DNA of 64,000 nt from DASZQY01 sp035548515. Its GTDB lineage: Bacteria > Pseudomonadota > Alphaproteobacteria > Rhizobiales > Kaistiaceae. Within the stretch, counting starts at the first letter, position 1. Each line of letters begins with the position of its first letter. Positions 17,374 to 25,926 of this stretch are shown here, piece after piece. Location of the stretch: the NCBI GenBank assembly GCA_035548515.1, contig DASZSW010000037.1, forward strand, positions 133,964 through 197,963, read 5' to 3'. Below the pieces are notes generated by a model, which was not told where the DNA came from, made no database searches, and saw only the letters and a program-made list of their open reading frames with translations. Made by a program: the position numbers and the translations under genes.

Positions 17374-19416
17374 TTACGCGCCAGCGTTCTTGTAGAGGCC
17401 GCGCCAGTCGATCGCCTTCGCCCCGAAATCGAGCCGGCACTTGATCTCGACGCCGTCGACATCGAAGCCGTTGCGGGTCTCGATGTAGGCGCCCTGCTGG
17501 CCTTCGAGGTAAGCGTACTCGACAGTGTCGATCTGAGCCGGGCTTGCGGCGAGGTACCACGCCGTCAGGCTGACGGCGTCGAGACGCGGCTCGGAGATCG
17601 GCGTCAGCGTCCGGATCGATTGCGGAACAACGTCGCCGGTCTTGGCCGGGACGAGGTTCTGGGCGACCAGCTGCTCGGCGGCGAGTTCGAGCGACGCCGG
17701 CACGACCAGATAGGCGGGGCGGATGTTCAGCACCGTCTTCTTGTCGAGGCCGGTCTGCTTGGCCATCGAAGCGCGGCCCTCGCCGACGCTGGTGACGCTC
17801 AGGGCCGCGCCGGTGCCGGCGAGGTTCTTGTGCGTGGCATGGAAGAGCGCCACGCCATCCGCCATCGCCGCATTCGCAGTGATGATCGCCCAGACGACAT
17901 CGCTCTCCAGCGTCGCGATGGCCGTGCCGTACATGGCCGGGATACGGGTGAAGGCGTCAAGATCGTCGTTGATCAGCACCTGACGGGTGACGCCGACCAC
18001 ACGGCCATAGGTCTCGATGCGGTAGCTTTCCTTCGACTCGGCGATGGTGCCGCGCTTGAACTCGCCGCTCTCATTGACCTTCAGGAGTTGCGGCGCCTCG
18101 CCGATCTGCACCCGGTTCATGGCCTTGAAGTCGGTGGCAAGCACCTGCCGGCAGAAGGGCACGAAGGTGCGCGGGTAGACCTCGTAAGCCTGCCGCAGGG
18201 TCTTGTTGGTGACCGCCGACAGCACCTCGGGGAAATCAGAGGTCGAGTGCAGCGCCCGGGTGGCGATCTCGTCACGCGAGAAGCCGCGGACATTGACGCC
18301 GGCCGATCCCAGGAACTCGCGGGCAAGCTCCAGGAGCGTCATGCCGCGATATTCGCGGGCGGGCTCTGAGAGCTGGAAGAGAGTCGGGCTGTAGCGGTGG
18401 AGAAGCGCGTTCGCCACAGCGTCGCGGCGGGTGACGCGCTCGTCACGACCGCCGAGCGGCACCGAGACATGCGGGAACGTCCGCGTCCGCTCGGAATTCT
18501 CGGCGACCTTGTCGAGAATGACCCGGCGTGCCTCGTCGATGCCGACGCCACGGGACACCAGGTCCTCGGCCATCGTCCGCTCCAGTCCGAGGCGAGCGGC
18601 AAGGTCGTAGATGGTGCCGACGCGGGCACGTTCGGTCTCCTGGGCACGAGCGATCAACGCTTCGGTCTCCGCGGAAGGCCCGGGCTGGCGCATCTCGATC
18701 ACCGGAGCCGCAGCCTCGGCAGCGCGTTCGGCCGATCGGGTGCGCTTACCGCTGTTCGTCTCCTTCAAAGGAGGCACGGGCGGCGCCTCATCCTCGACCT
18801 CGGTTGCCGGCGTGGCCGGCGCGTTGTCGGTCTTATCCATAGGTAGGTTCCTTGCGTTCGGGGCGTCGTCCCGGATGACGACGCAGGGCATGACGGGATC
18901 AACCGCGCGGAAGCCGGCCGCCGGATCGGCCCCAACCGGGACCGCGGAGATTTCAAAAGGGGTCCAGTCGACCGCCCGCCAAAGCTCGGGACTGTTGGCA
19001 GGCTTCGAGATTTCGTAGCGCTGGACCTGGTAGCCGATCGACACCGCGCGGATGTGCCCGTCCCGGATGTCGGTCCAGATCGGCGCGACATCCTCGCGGT
19101 CACTGAAGCGGACACGGGCGACGCCTCGACCGTTTTCGATCCGCGCCGTCCCCGGCACGACCGAGCCGATCACGGATTCGAGCGCGAAACGGTTATGAAC
19201 CTTGAGGAGCGGCGCGCCGCCGTTCAATCGTTCGAGGCGCACATGGCCCGGGTCCATGCTCAGCTCTTCGTCGAACGGCTCGCCGAAGAAGGGCTGGCGT
19301 CGGACCCGAGCACCCGTCGACCAAACGACGTCGATTGAGCGGTCACTCTCTTCGATGGTCGCGGGCAATAGGTCAGCGGCCCGCCTGAAGGCGGGTAGTT
19401 CAATTGTATCGCGCAT
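17374..19416 (-). CDS. fused prohead protease / major capsid protein
   Basis: 680 residues with two domains. Residues 1 to about 190 are an HK97-type prohead protease, with probable catalytic His74 (KVHNRFALE) and Ser126 (HIRAVSIGYQ). A charged, Pro-rich linker at about 190-290 probably acts as scaffold. Residues about 300-680 are a capsid protein fold (AVTNKTLRQAYEVYPRTF, then the YLEGQQGAYIETRNGFDVDG C-terminus). Fusion makes one protease per capsid subunit, so self-cleavage should release the capsid part. Such fusions are known in some alphaproteobacterial phages. The Lit-like gene starts 69 bases upstream on the other strand. Confidence 0.92.
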   Translation of the reverse strand: MRDTIELPAFRRAADLLPATIEESDRSIDVVWSTGARVRRQPFFGEPFDEELSMDPGHVRLERLNGGAPLLKVHNRFALESVIGSVVPGTARIENGRGVARVRFSDREDVAPIWTDIRDGHIRAVSIGYQVQRYEISKPANSPELWRAVDWTPFEISAVPVGADPAAGFRAVDPVMPCVVIRDDAPNARNLPMDKTDNAPATPATEVEDEAPPVPPLKETNSGKRTRSAERAAEAAAPVIEMRQPGPSAETEALIARAQETERARVGTIYDLAARLGLERTMAEDLVSRGVGIDEARRVILDKVAENSERTRTFPHVSVPLGGRDERVTRRDAVANALLHRYSPTLFQLSEPAREYRGMTLLELAREFLGSAGVNVRGFSRDEIATRALHSTSDFPEVLSAVTNKTLRQAYEVYPRTFVPFCRQVLATDFKAMNRVQIGEAPQLLKVNESGEFKRGTIAESKESYRIETYGRVVGVTRQVLINDDLDAFTRIPAMYGTAIATLESDVVWAIITANAAMADGVALFHATHKNLAGTGAALSVTSVGEGRASMAKQTGLDKKTVLNIRPAYLVVPASLELAAEQLVAQNLVPAKTGDVVPQSIRTLTPISEPRLDAVSLTAWYLAASPAQIDTVEYAYLEGQQGAYIETRNGFDVDGVEIKCRLDFGAKAIDWRGLYKNAGA

Positions 19417-19484
19417 TGGGGTTACGCTGTCCTATCGGGCAAGAGCGGAACTAGGCACCGCAAGGTTGGAAATGGGGAACGGTT

Positions 19485-20363
19485 GTGACCGACGCAGAAA
19501 GATTGATGGCTGGATACATACCGGCCGTGTCAGTCGCGCCATTTGCCGTCGCCCCGGAGCGGGCCCAGGAACTCAACGACGTGATCTTCAAGCGAGTCCC
19601 TTGGATTCTCGATTTCGCCGTCGGTCAGAACCGAACGACGTTCATCGCTTACTCCTCCAAACAGCTGCTGGAGGCACGCTTTTTTGCTCTGCTCAGCCTT
19701 TGGGCCTCGGCAAACGCGGCACTCTTGTTCGCGAGCGAGATGATGGAGGCTACCCGTAACGGCAGGAGAGCTGTCAGCGCGGCACTAGGCTCTCCCGCCG
19801 CAGAAGCCCTACGATTCGTCGCGGTAGCCAAGGAACTTTTGCGCGATCCTAGCGCCACCTGGCCCGCCGACCTTGCCCTTCCCGACCCACACGCCGAAAT
19901 CGAGACTCATGCATGGTATGTCAACCAGCTGTTCTTGGCCGCGACCGCGTGGGTGCTCCTTCACGAAATTGCCCATGTTCATCTCGGCCATGAGGAGACA
20001 ACCATCGCCGAGATTCGGATACGACAGGAGCGCGAGGCGGACGAATGGGCGACTCGATGGGTGCTTGAACAAGCTCCCGAGGACCTAAGGCGAGAATTTC
20101 GTTCGGTAGCGTGCGCCACTGGTCTCGCGTGGATAGGGCTCGGCGATGAAATCCAACGCGGTTTGACTACGCATCCTCACGCCTCTCAGCGGCTCACCGC
20201 ATGCAGTAGCTTTTTCCCCTCTGCGGATTTGAGCCCAGCCCTAGAGATGGCAGGGCACATTGTGAAGGCGTTCTTCAATCCGCATGCTCCAATGCCCGAT
20301 TCTGAACATCCGTCCGAAGCGTTCGACCGCATTTTGCATTGGTACCGCGACGCTTCGCGGTGA
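19485..20363 (+). CDS. Lit-like metalloprotease (peptidase U49 type), candidate phage-exclusion protein
   Basis: 292 residues with the zinc-protease motif HEIAH at 160-164 inside ATAWVLLHEIAHVHLGHEE. A second acidic segment, QEREADEWATRWVLE at 181-195, has the order expected of the third zinc ligand. Length and motif position are close to those of E. coli Lit (about 297 residues), which cleaves EF-Tu after meeting the Gol peptide of the T4 capsid. The gene is on the strand opposite to the operon, head to head with the capsid gene and tail to tail with the portal gene (4 bases). The GTG start is preceded by GGGGA. The assignment is by motif, length and layout; a general M48-like protease remains possible. 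Confidence 0.78.
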   Translation: MTDAERLMAGYIPAVSVAPFAVAPERAQELNDVIFKRVPWILDFAVGQNRTTFIAYSSKQLLEARFFALLSLWASANAALLFASEMMEATRNGRRAVSAALGSPAAEALRFVAVAKELLRDPSATWPADLALPDPHAEIETHAWYVNQLFLAATAWVLLHEIAHVHLGHEETTIAEIRIRQEREADEWATRWVLEQAPEDLRREFRSVACATGLAWIGLGDEIQRGLTTHPHASQRLTACSSFFPSADLSPALEMAGHIVKAFFNPHAPMPDSEHPSEAFDRILHWYRDASR

Positions 20364-20366
20364 CCA

Positions 20367-21863
20367 CTAATCCGTCGCAGGGCCAGACACAGTCGTCTCG
20401 GCCTGCATCACGCCGGTCTTGGTGACCTTGCGCGGATCGCTGTCGAGGACGACGCCGAGCGCATCGAGTTTGGCGTTCATCGCGGCGATCTCCGCGAGCA
20501 CCGCATCCGGGTTATGGCCCTGCCGGGCGATGGCTTGCGCTAGAGTCATGGTGCCCGACCGCATTGCAAGAAGATCGGCCATCGCGTCTTTCAGCGGATC
20601 AACTGCCTCGAAGCGCGGCGGCGACCATTGAACGGGAACGGTCGGCGAGCGAAGCCGCCCGGCTGCCCACGCCTGCGCCGTGAACCAGTCCCAGACCGGC
20701 TGGCAGAACACCGGCACGAAGATCTGCCACTGCACCGCGTCGATCAGCCGGCGGAATTCGACGAGCCCCGCCCGGATCGAGGAATAGTTGACCTGACTGA
20801 GGTCACCGGTCAGCAGCTCGTAAGGCAGCCGGAAGCCGGCCGCGATGATGTGCAGCTGCGCTCGCAGCCATTCGGCGACACCGGCGCTCGTCGCCGGCTG
20901 ATTGAATTTGATGTCCTTGCCGCCGCGGGCATAGGCGATGAGCCCGGGCTCGAATTGCTCCACACGGTTGCCATCGGCGTCGACCACCGATGGCGCGACA
21001 CCCTGCTCGGCCTCGTCGGCGCCGAGCACGATGCCGACGACGCAGGCTTCGGTCTTCTTGCGGACCAGTTCGGCTTGCGTCCAGTCGTCGAGATCGCGGA
21101 GCGCCCGCATAACCGGCGTGCCCCAGGGGACACCGCGAACCTGCGCCCGCTGCTTCTCGTAGAGATGCAGGACATCGGTCGCGGGCACCGCCAGGCTGTC
21201 GAACCGCAGCCGCGACGAGACGACAGCGTTTCCCGGATGCTGCGCGTGCAGCCAATACGCCCGGCGCCGGCCGATCGTGTCGAACTCGATTCCCTGGACA
21301 ATGCGCCCGCCATCGGCGAGATCGCCGTTCCTTGCGGCGTCCAGCATGTCCGCTTCTAGGAGCTGAACCTGCAGCGGCACGTCCAGCCCATCGCCCGGAC
21401 GCCGTGGCCGGCGGCGGAGCAGCACTTCCCCCGCCTCGATCATCTGCCGGCAGGCGAGGGTCTGCAGCCCGAAGAAATCCAGCTGCCCATCCGCATCGCA
21501 GCGGGTGGACCAGTTCTCCCAAAGCTTATTCACCTCCGCGTCAAGGCGGTCGTCGCCGGTCGCGGCACGCGGAATGATCCCCGCGCCGACGATATTGTTG
21601 ACCAGCACCGACACCGCCTTGGCGGCATGCGGATTGTTGCGGACGAGATCGCGCATGCGATCCCGCAGAAGACCCCCGGCAACGGCAATCTCGGCATCCG
21701 CCGAAGTCCCGGCCGCACGCCAGCCATCCGTGCGTCGGCCCTTGGCCGCGCCATCATAGGCGCGAGTCAGAGCCGCGAAGCTCTGCCGGGCGAGGACGCG
21801 CCGCAGCCCGGCTCGCGGTGCGACCGTGCCGATCGCCCGATCGAGCCAGCTCACGTCCGCCAT
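20367..21863 (-). CDS. phage portal protein (lambda family)
   Basis: 498 residues, the usual size of lambda-type portals. It begins with a basic helix and RAYDGAAKGRRTDGW, then shows RDRMRDLVRNNPHAAKAVSVLVNNIVGAGI and later SQVNYSSIRAGLVEFRRLIDAVQWQIFVPVF, both strongly conserved in this portal family. Twelve copies form the ring through which DNA enters the head. The ATG overlaps the stop of the gpW-like gene (ATGA). The capsid-protease gene should follow directly, but the Lit-like gene intervenes. Confidence 0.95.
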   Translation of the reverse strand: MADVSWLDRAIGTVAPRAGLRRVLARQSFAALTRAYDGAAKGRRTDGWRAAGTSADAEIAVAGGLLRDRMRDLVRNNPHAAKAVSVLVNNIVGAGIIPRAATGDDRLDAEVNKLWENWSTRCDADGQLDFFGLQTLACRQMIEAGEVLLRRRPRRPGDGLDVPLQVQLLEADMLDAARNGDLADGGRIVQGIEFDTIGRRRAYWLHAQHPGNAVVSSRLRFDSLAVPATDVLHLYEKQRAQVRGVPWGTPVMRALRDLDDWTQAELVRKKTEACVVGIVLGADEAEQGVAPSVVDADGNRVEQFEPGLIAYARGGKDIKFNQPATSAGVAEWLRAQLHIIAAGFRLPYELLTGDLSQVNYSSIRAGLVEFRRLIDAVQWQIFVPVFCQPVWDWFTAQAWAAGRLRSPTVPVQWSPPRFEAVDPLKDAMADLLAMRSGTMTLAQAIARQGHNPDAVLAEIAAMNAKLDALGVVLDSDPRKVTKTGVMQAETTVSGPATD

Positions 21864-22081
21864 CAGCCGTCGCCGCGCGAGAAACCGGCGAAGCCAGCGC
21901 GCGGGAGCGGCGAAGGCGTCGCCGCAGCGATTTCGCGCTCGATTGTCCGGATGCGCTTCAAAAGATCATCGGCCGAGCCGTATTCGACGCTCTTACCCTC
22001 ATAGCTGACGCGGAGCGTCCCGGAGGCGAAGGCGCGCTTCAGCGCGTCGAGTTCGACATTGCTCCACGTCACTTCAGCCAT
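21863..22081 (-). CDS. gpW-like head-tail joining protein
   Basis: 72 residues from the ATG at 22081 (MAEVTWSNVELDALKRAFASGTLRVSYEGKSVEYGSADDLLKRI). The helix-strand-strand-helix shape and size match lambda gpW, which seals the head before tail joining. It sits between the large terminase and portal genes as in lambda, overlapping the terminase end by 13 bases and the portal start by 3. A TTG at 22102 in the same frame is an alternative start. Confidence 0.85.
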   Translation of the reverse strand: MAEVTWSNVELDALKRAFASGTLRVSYEGKSVEYGSADDLLKRIRTIEREIAAATPSPLPRAGFAGFSRGDG

Positions 22082-24087
22082 CCCTTGTCGACGGTCAGCC
22101 AATCCGAACGGCGCTTGCCGCCCTCTACTGGAACTCGCGCGAGCACGCCGGCCGGCACCGCTGCGTCGCCGTGCTGCGTTTGCGTTACGTCGTCAGGCTG
22201 CGGCCCGACTTGGTCTTCGAGATCCCGCCACTTCTCATCGGACCAGCGATCGGCGCCGACGATCCAGGCAGCGGCACGGGCGTAGACCCGGCAGTCGAGA
22301 ACCTCGTTGCGCTCACGCAGCTTCTGCCATTCGAGGCGCTGGAAGCCGCGACGCGTCTTGACCGTCACCAACTGCTCGGCGACGAGCTGCTTGATCCACT
22401 CCGCCTCGCAGCCGTGCGGCAAGTGGATGTAACCGGCCGGATTGCGGGCACCCCCGGCGATCTCATCGTCGGTCGGCCACAAGAGCCGCAGAAACCTGTA
22501 AGTCTCGGTCTTGAAAGTGGCGACCGCGACCGTCCACAGCCGCGCTCCGCGGCGAACTTTCCGGCCACTCTCGGTCGCGTCGACGTAGCTCGGGCCGGTG
22601 ATCGGCGCCGCGCGATTGAAGCCTTCGACACCCTTGACCGGCGCCACCTGCGCGAAACCGGCGGATCGCGCCCACGCATAGACCGCAGGCGCCTCGTAGC
22701 CGGTGTCGATGCCGAGCTTGGCGAGACCGAGTCGGGCGCCGTGGGCATGCGGCCAGGTCTGGTCGAGGAGCTGCGAAAGGTGGCCCCACGTCGCGGCGTG
22801 CTCGGGGCCGCCGTCGATGACGATGTGATCGACGAGCCAGCTTTCGAGGCCGCGACCCCAAGCCCAGACGGAAACCTCGATGCGGTCCTTCTGGACGTCG
22901 GCGCCGGCCGTCAGGAACAGCCCGCCGCTCGGCACCGTGCCGACCAGCCACTCTTCCCGCCGCTCATACAGGCGCTGCCAGTCGGGCGCCTCGCCGGTCT
23001 CGATCCACGTCTCGCCGAGGACACCATTCTTGAAGCTGCGCTTGGCCTCGTCGGTCGTCGCCGCCTCCCACATGCGGGCAATGTCGGTCCACGAGAACCA
23101 TCCGACCGGCGAATAGAGTGCCGAAAGATGGAAGCCGATGGTGCCGCTGTCTCCCGCTTGCCCGGTTGCCCGCCACTCGCCGGCCTGAAGGAGCGCCGTC
23201 TTGTGGTGCTCCTCGATCGCGCCGTCGCAGCCCTCGCAAAGGTAATGCGCCGTCTCGGGCTTGCCTTTGTCCCAGCGGAGCCGCTCGAAGCGGAGCCACT
23301 GGCGATGCTCGCAATGCGGACAGGCGACGAAGAAGCGGCGCTGGTCGGATGCCTCGTATTCGCGCTCGATGCGCGAGATGCCGTGGATCGTCGGGGTCGA
23401 CGCCAGAAAGACCTTCGACCGCCACGAGAAGGTACGGGTCCGTGCCTCGGCGAGCGCAACCGGATCGCCTTCCTCGTCGGCCGAGGGCGGATAGGCATCG
23501 ACCTCGTCCAGAAACAGATAGCGCGCCGGCATCGAACGAAGGCCGACGGCGCTGTTGGCCCCGGTGATGACCAGGAGTCCTGCCGGGAACTCCTTCGACA
23601 GCATGGTGTTGCCGGCGTCGCGCGAGCGCGCCGGCTTGACCCGATCGCGAAGCGCCGGACTCTCGGCGATCAGCGGATCGATGCGTTGCCGCGAGAAGCG
23701 TTTGGCGAGTTCGACGGTCGGCTGGACCGACAGCATCGGCCCGGGCGCATGGTGGATGACGTAGCCGATCCAGTTGTTGCCAGCCTCGGTGGCGCCCACC
23801 TGCGCCGCCTTCATGAACACGACCCGCCGCGCTGCATTTGCCGGCGACAGCGCGTCCATGATCGCGCGCATGTAGGGCGTGCGATCCGTCCGGTAGCGGC
23901 CTGGTTCCGCCGAAGCCCGCGGGCTCAGGATGCGATGGCGGTCGGCCCATTCGGAGACCGTCAGCGTCGGATCGGGCGTCAGACCGTCGCGCCATGATCC
24001 CCGCAGCTCGTCGGCGCCCTCAAAGGCGAAGAGATCAGCGAAACTCGGGTCGGACCTTGGGAAGCTCGGCGAGGTGAGCGCGGACAT
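22069..24087 (-). CDS. terminase large subunit (lambda GpA type)
   Basis: 672 residues. The ATPase domain shows the GpA-type nucleotide-binding segment KAAQVGATEAGNN (93-105) and Walker B FLDEVD (192-197). A zinc-ribbon-like CPHC...CEGC lies at about 252-285, and the nuclease domain begins near 390 with LTAGADVQKDRIEV, its first metal-binding Asp. The enzyme cuts concatemeric DNA and pumps it into the head. GpA-type terminases are typical of phages that cut at cos sites, so cohesive ends are likely. The start overlaps the small subunit gene by 53 bases. Confidence 0.95.
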   Translation of the reverse strand: MSALTSPSFPRSDPSFADLFAFEGADELRGSWRDGLTPDPTLTVSEWADRHRILSPRASAEPGRYRTDRTPYMRAIMDALSPANAARRVVFMKAAQVGATEAGNNWIGYVIHHAPGPMLSVQPTVELAKRFSRQRIDPLIAESPALRDRVKPARSRDAGNTMLSKEFPAGLLVITGANSAVGLRSMPARYLFLDEVDAYPPSADEEGDPVALAEARTRTFSWRSKVFLASTPTIHGISRIEREYEASDQRRFFVACPHCEHRQWLRFERLRWDKGKPETAHYLCEGCDGAIEEHHKTALLQAGEWRATGQAGDSGTIGFHLSALYSPVGWFSWTDIARMWEAATTDEAKRSFKNGVLGETWIETGEAPDWQRLYERREEWLVGTVPSGGLFLTAGADVQKDRIEVSVWAWGRGLESWLVDHIVIDGGPEHAATWGHLSQLLDQTWPHAHGARLGLAKLGIDTGYEAPAVYAWARSAGFAQVAPVKGVEGFNRAAPITGPSYVDATESGRKVRRGARLWTVAVATFKTETYRFLRLLWPTDDEIAGGARNPAGYIHLPHGCEAEWIKQLVAEQLVTVKTRRGFQRLEWQKLRERNEVLDCRVYARAAAWIVGADRWSDEKWRDLEDQVGPQPDDVTQTQHGDAAVPAGVLARVPVEGGKRRSDWLTVDKGWLK

Positions 24088-24598
24088 GCGTCTCCAGAAT
24101 CTTCTGCATCGGATGCGCCTCCACGCCGAGTTCCGCCGCCATCAGGGCCGCGACCCGTGCCGGCCAATTGACCCAGCCGTCGCGCTCTTCGCGGGCCAGC
24201 CGAAAGACCAGCGCCGTCGCCCTCGCACGATCGACCAGTTCGCCCTTCATGCGCTGCAGGCGAAGCCGCGCCAGATGCGCCTTGGCGATCTCGTGGGCCG
24301 TGCGGGCCTGGACGAAGGTGACGTTGCCGCCAGAGGGCAGTCCCTGTTCCTTCAGCGTCTCGCGGACCGAGCCCATTGCGGCTTCGGCGACTGGCTTCAG
24401 TTTCTCGGCAGCGGGCTTAGCTTTTGCCTTGGATTTGGCCCGTCCGGGATCGGTAGAGCGCTCCCATGCCGCGTCCGCCTTGGCCGGGTCGACCGAGCCG
24501 TCCGGCTCAAGCGTGATGCGTCCCGCCTTCGCAGCCTTGAGCACGGCGACGTGGCTGACGCCGCGGGCTTTTGCGTAGGCGCGGACGGACAATCCCAT
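24035..24598 (-). CDS. terminase small subunit-like DNA-binding protein
   Basis: 187 residues. The N-terminal winged-helix-like segment LSVRAYAKARGVSHVAVLKAAKAGRI resembles the Nu1 family. A Lys/Ala-rich linker and a helical C-terminus follow (GVEAHPMQKILETHVRAHLAEL). The small subunit recognises the packaging site and presents it to the large subunit. It is the first gene of the structural operon, so the operon promoter should lie in the 90 bases between it and the plus-strand gene at 24689; I see no clear consensus there. Confidence 0.82.
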   Translation of the reverse strand: MGLSVRAYAKARGVSHVAVLKAAKAGRITLEPDGSVDPAKADAAWERSTDPGRAKSKAKAKPAAEKLKPVAEAAMGSVRETLKEQGLPSGGNVTFVQARTAHEIAKAHLARLRLQRMKGELVDRARATALVFRLAREERDGWVNWPARVAALMAAELGVEAHPMQKILETHVRAHLAELPKVRPEFR

Positions 24599-24688
24599 GA
24601 TCGTTCAGGGCTGAAGTAAGCAATGAAATGATGCACTTATTCGCTTGGCTCTGGGTCCGCACAGCGCATCTATGGGGCACCGAAACCG

Positions 24689-24922
24689 ATGGTGATCCCG
24701 ATGCAAAACCGCCCCGACAAAAGCAAAGCCCTCGACGCCTTCATCGCGAAGAAGATCGAGATCGACGAAATGCTCGAACGCCTCGCGGCGTTCAGCGCGG
24801 ACCACTTCAACGTTCATCCCGACGAGGTTCATTGGGGCCATGTCGGCACGCTTCAATCCTATGCCGATCTGCTCCGCAGGATCTCCGATGCCGCTTTCAA
24901 GGAGGGCGAGCACGCCGCCTGA
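24689..24922 (+). CDS. small conserved-looking hypothetical protein
   Basis: 77 residues, mostly helical and acidic (MVIPMQNRPDKSKALDAFI), with HPDEVHWGHVGTLQSYADLLRRI near the C-terminus. I recognise no domain. It is divergent from the small terminase gene and is followed, after a structured 99-base leader, by the DUF3489 gene. Coding is supported by amphipathic helices and normal codon use. A second ATG at 24701 is an alternative start. Confidence 0.7.
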   Translation: MVIPMQNRPDKSKALDAFIAKKIEIDEMLERLAAFSADHFNVHPDEVHWGHVGTLQSYADLLRRISDAAFKEGEHAA

Positions 24923-24942
24923 CCTTCCGGGAAAACCCTCCG

Positions 24943-25000
24943 CCCCGACTGGCAGTCGGGGCTTGGGGTCGTAGAAGGCGCGCGATGGTCGCGGGCCTTC
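24943..25000 (+). other. two tandem RNA hairpins in the leader of the DUF3489 gene
   Basis: First hairpin: CCCCGACT (24943-24950), loop GGC, AGTCGGGG (24954-24961), a perfect 8-bp stem. Second hairpin: GAAGGCGCGCGA (24974-24985), loop TGG, TCGCGGGCCTTC (24989-25000), a 12-bp stem with one mismatch. Both lie between the stop of the 77-residue gene and the ribosome binding site (GAAGGAG) of the DUF3489 gene. They could control expression of that gene or bind protein. Neither has a T-run, so they are not simple terminators. Confidence 0.6.
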
Positions 25001-25021
25001 CTAACCCTGAAGGAGATTCCC

Positions 25022-25588
25022 ATGACCAAGCTTTCCGATTCCCAACTCGTCATCCTTGGCAAGGCATGCGAGCGTCTCGATGGTGCCGTCTACCCCGTCA
25101 CCACCAAGCTTAACGGCGGGGCGCTGGCCAAGGTGCTGACCAGCCTGCTCACAAAGGGCCTGATCAAAGAAGTCCGCGCCAAGCGCGACGAGACGGTCTG
25201 GCGGCAGGACGACGAGGAGCGGAATCTGACGCTCTATGCCACTCCCGCTGCCTACAAGGCCCTCGGCATCGAGCAGGACGACGGAGGGGCGACCAATACC
25301 GCCGCGCCGCCATCGGAGCCCAAGCCAAAGCGGAGCCGAGCGGCGAAGGGCGCGAAGGCGAAGAAGGACAAGCCTGGCCGCACCCGCTCCGACAGCAAGC
25401 AGGCGCAACTGATCGCGATGCTCAAGACCGCGAAGGGCGCCAGCATCGAGGAAATCGTCAAGGCCTTCGGCTGGCAGCCGCACACCGTGCGCGGCGCCAT
25501 CGCCGGGGCGCTGAAGAAGAAGCTCGGGCTCGACGTTACCTCCGAGAAGATCGAGGGCCGTGGCCGGGTCTACCGCATCGTTGGCTAG
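25022..25588 (+). CDS. DUF3489 domain-containing protein
   Basis: 188 residues. The N-terminal winged-helix-like part begins MTKLSDSQLVILGKACERLDGAVYP. A Lys/Ala-rich linker spans about residues 98-120. The C-terminal DUF3489 domain (KQAQLIAMLKTAKGASIEEI, then FGWQPHTVRGAIAGALKKKLGL) has a clear helix-turn-helix. It is therefore a probable DNA-binding protein. Such genes are common in alphaproteobacterial prophages and islands. An AAGGAG site lies 6 bases before the ATG. Confidence 0.9.
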   Translation: MTKLSDSQLVILGKACERLDGAVYPVTTKLNGGALAKVLTSLLTKGLIKEVRAKRDETVWRQDDEERNLTLYATPAAYKALGIEQDDGGATNTAAPPSEPKPKRSRAAKGAKAKKDKPGRTRSDSKQAQLIAMLKTAKGASIEEIVKAFGWQPHTVRGAIAGALKKKLGLDVTSEKIEGRGRVYRIVG

Positions 25589-25845
25589 TCGACTTCCGAC
25601 GTACGATCATCCGCCGCCCTTAACCGGGCGGCGGTTTCTCGTTCGGCGCGCCGAATGCGGAGCGTCTCGAAGAGGCGCCGCAGGGTAAAGCTCCGCACAA
25701 TCGAGACCGCCGTGAAGATCGCTCCGATCTCCAGCGTCACGCCGATCGACATCCACAGGCCGAACAACGGGAAGACGACCGCCTGCGTCACCACGGCCAT
25801 GACGTACCCGGCAGCGACATTGGCGGAGGCTTCGACAAGCGACAT
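25585..25845 (-). CDS. DUF7220 family small membrane protein
   Basis: 86 residues from the ATG at 25845 (MSLVEASANVAAGYVMAVVT). Two hydrophobic segments at about 9-30 and 36-55 (VVFPLFGLWMSIGVTLEIGAIF) are followed by a basic helix. I recognise the family by the opening SLVEASANVAAGY and the VFPLFG turn. It probably sits in the inner membrane; its role in phage is unknown. It converges on the DUF3489 gene with a 4-base overlap. Confidence 0.82.
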   Translation of the reverse strand: MSLVEASANVAAGYVMAVVTQAVVFPLFGLWMSIGVTLEIGAIFTAVSIVRSFTLRRLFETLRIRRAERETAARLRAADDRTSEVD

Positions 25846-25926
25846 GGTTCTGGATTGCCTGTTCGGTTGACAGTCGTGCATGGGCATGCCGAGTTGTCGG
25901 TTGGGCTGAATTCGCCGAGCGTTGCG

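Noticed and set aside
22171..23997. A 608-codon open frame on the plus strand
   Set aside because: Antisense to the terminase large subunit, whose ATPase and nuclease motifs are clear.
339..24598. Reading the whole cluster as a gene transfer agent
   Set aside because: Only the tail tip is GTA-like. The head genes are of lambda type, and replication, methyltransferase and sigma-like genes are present, so a prophage fits better.
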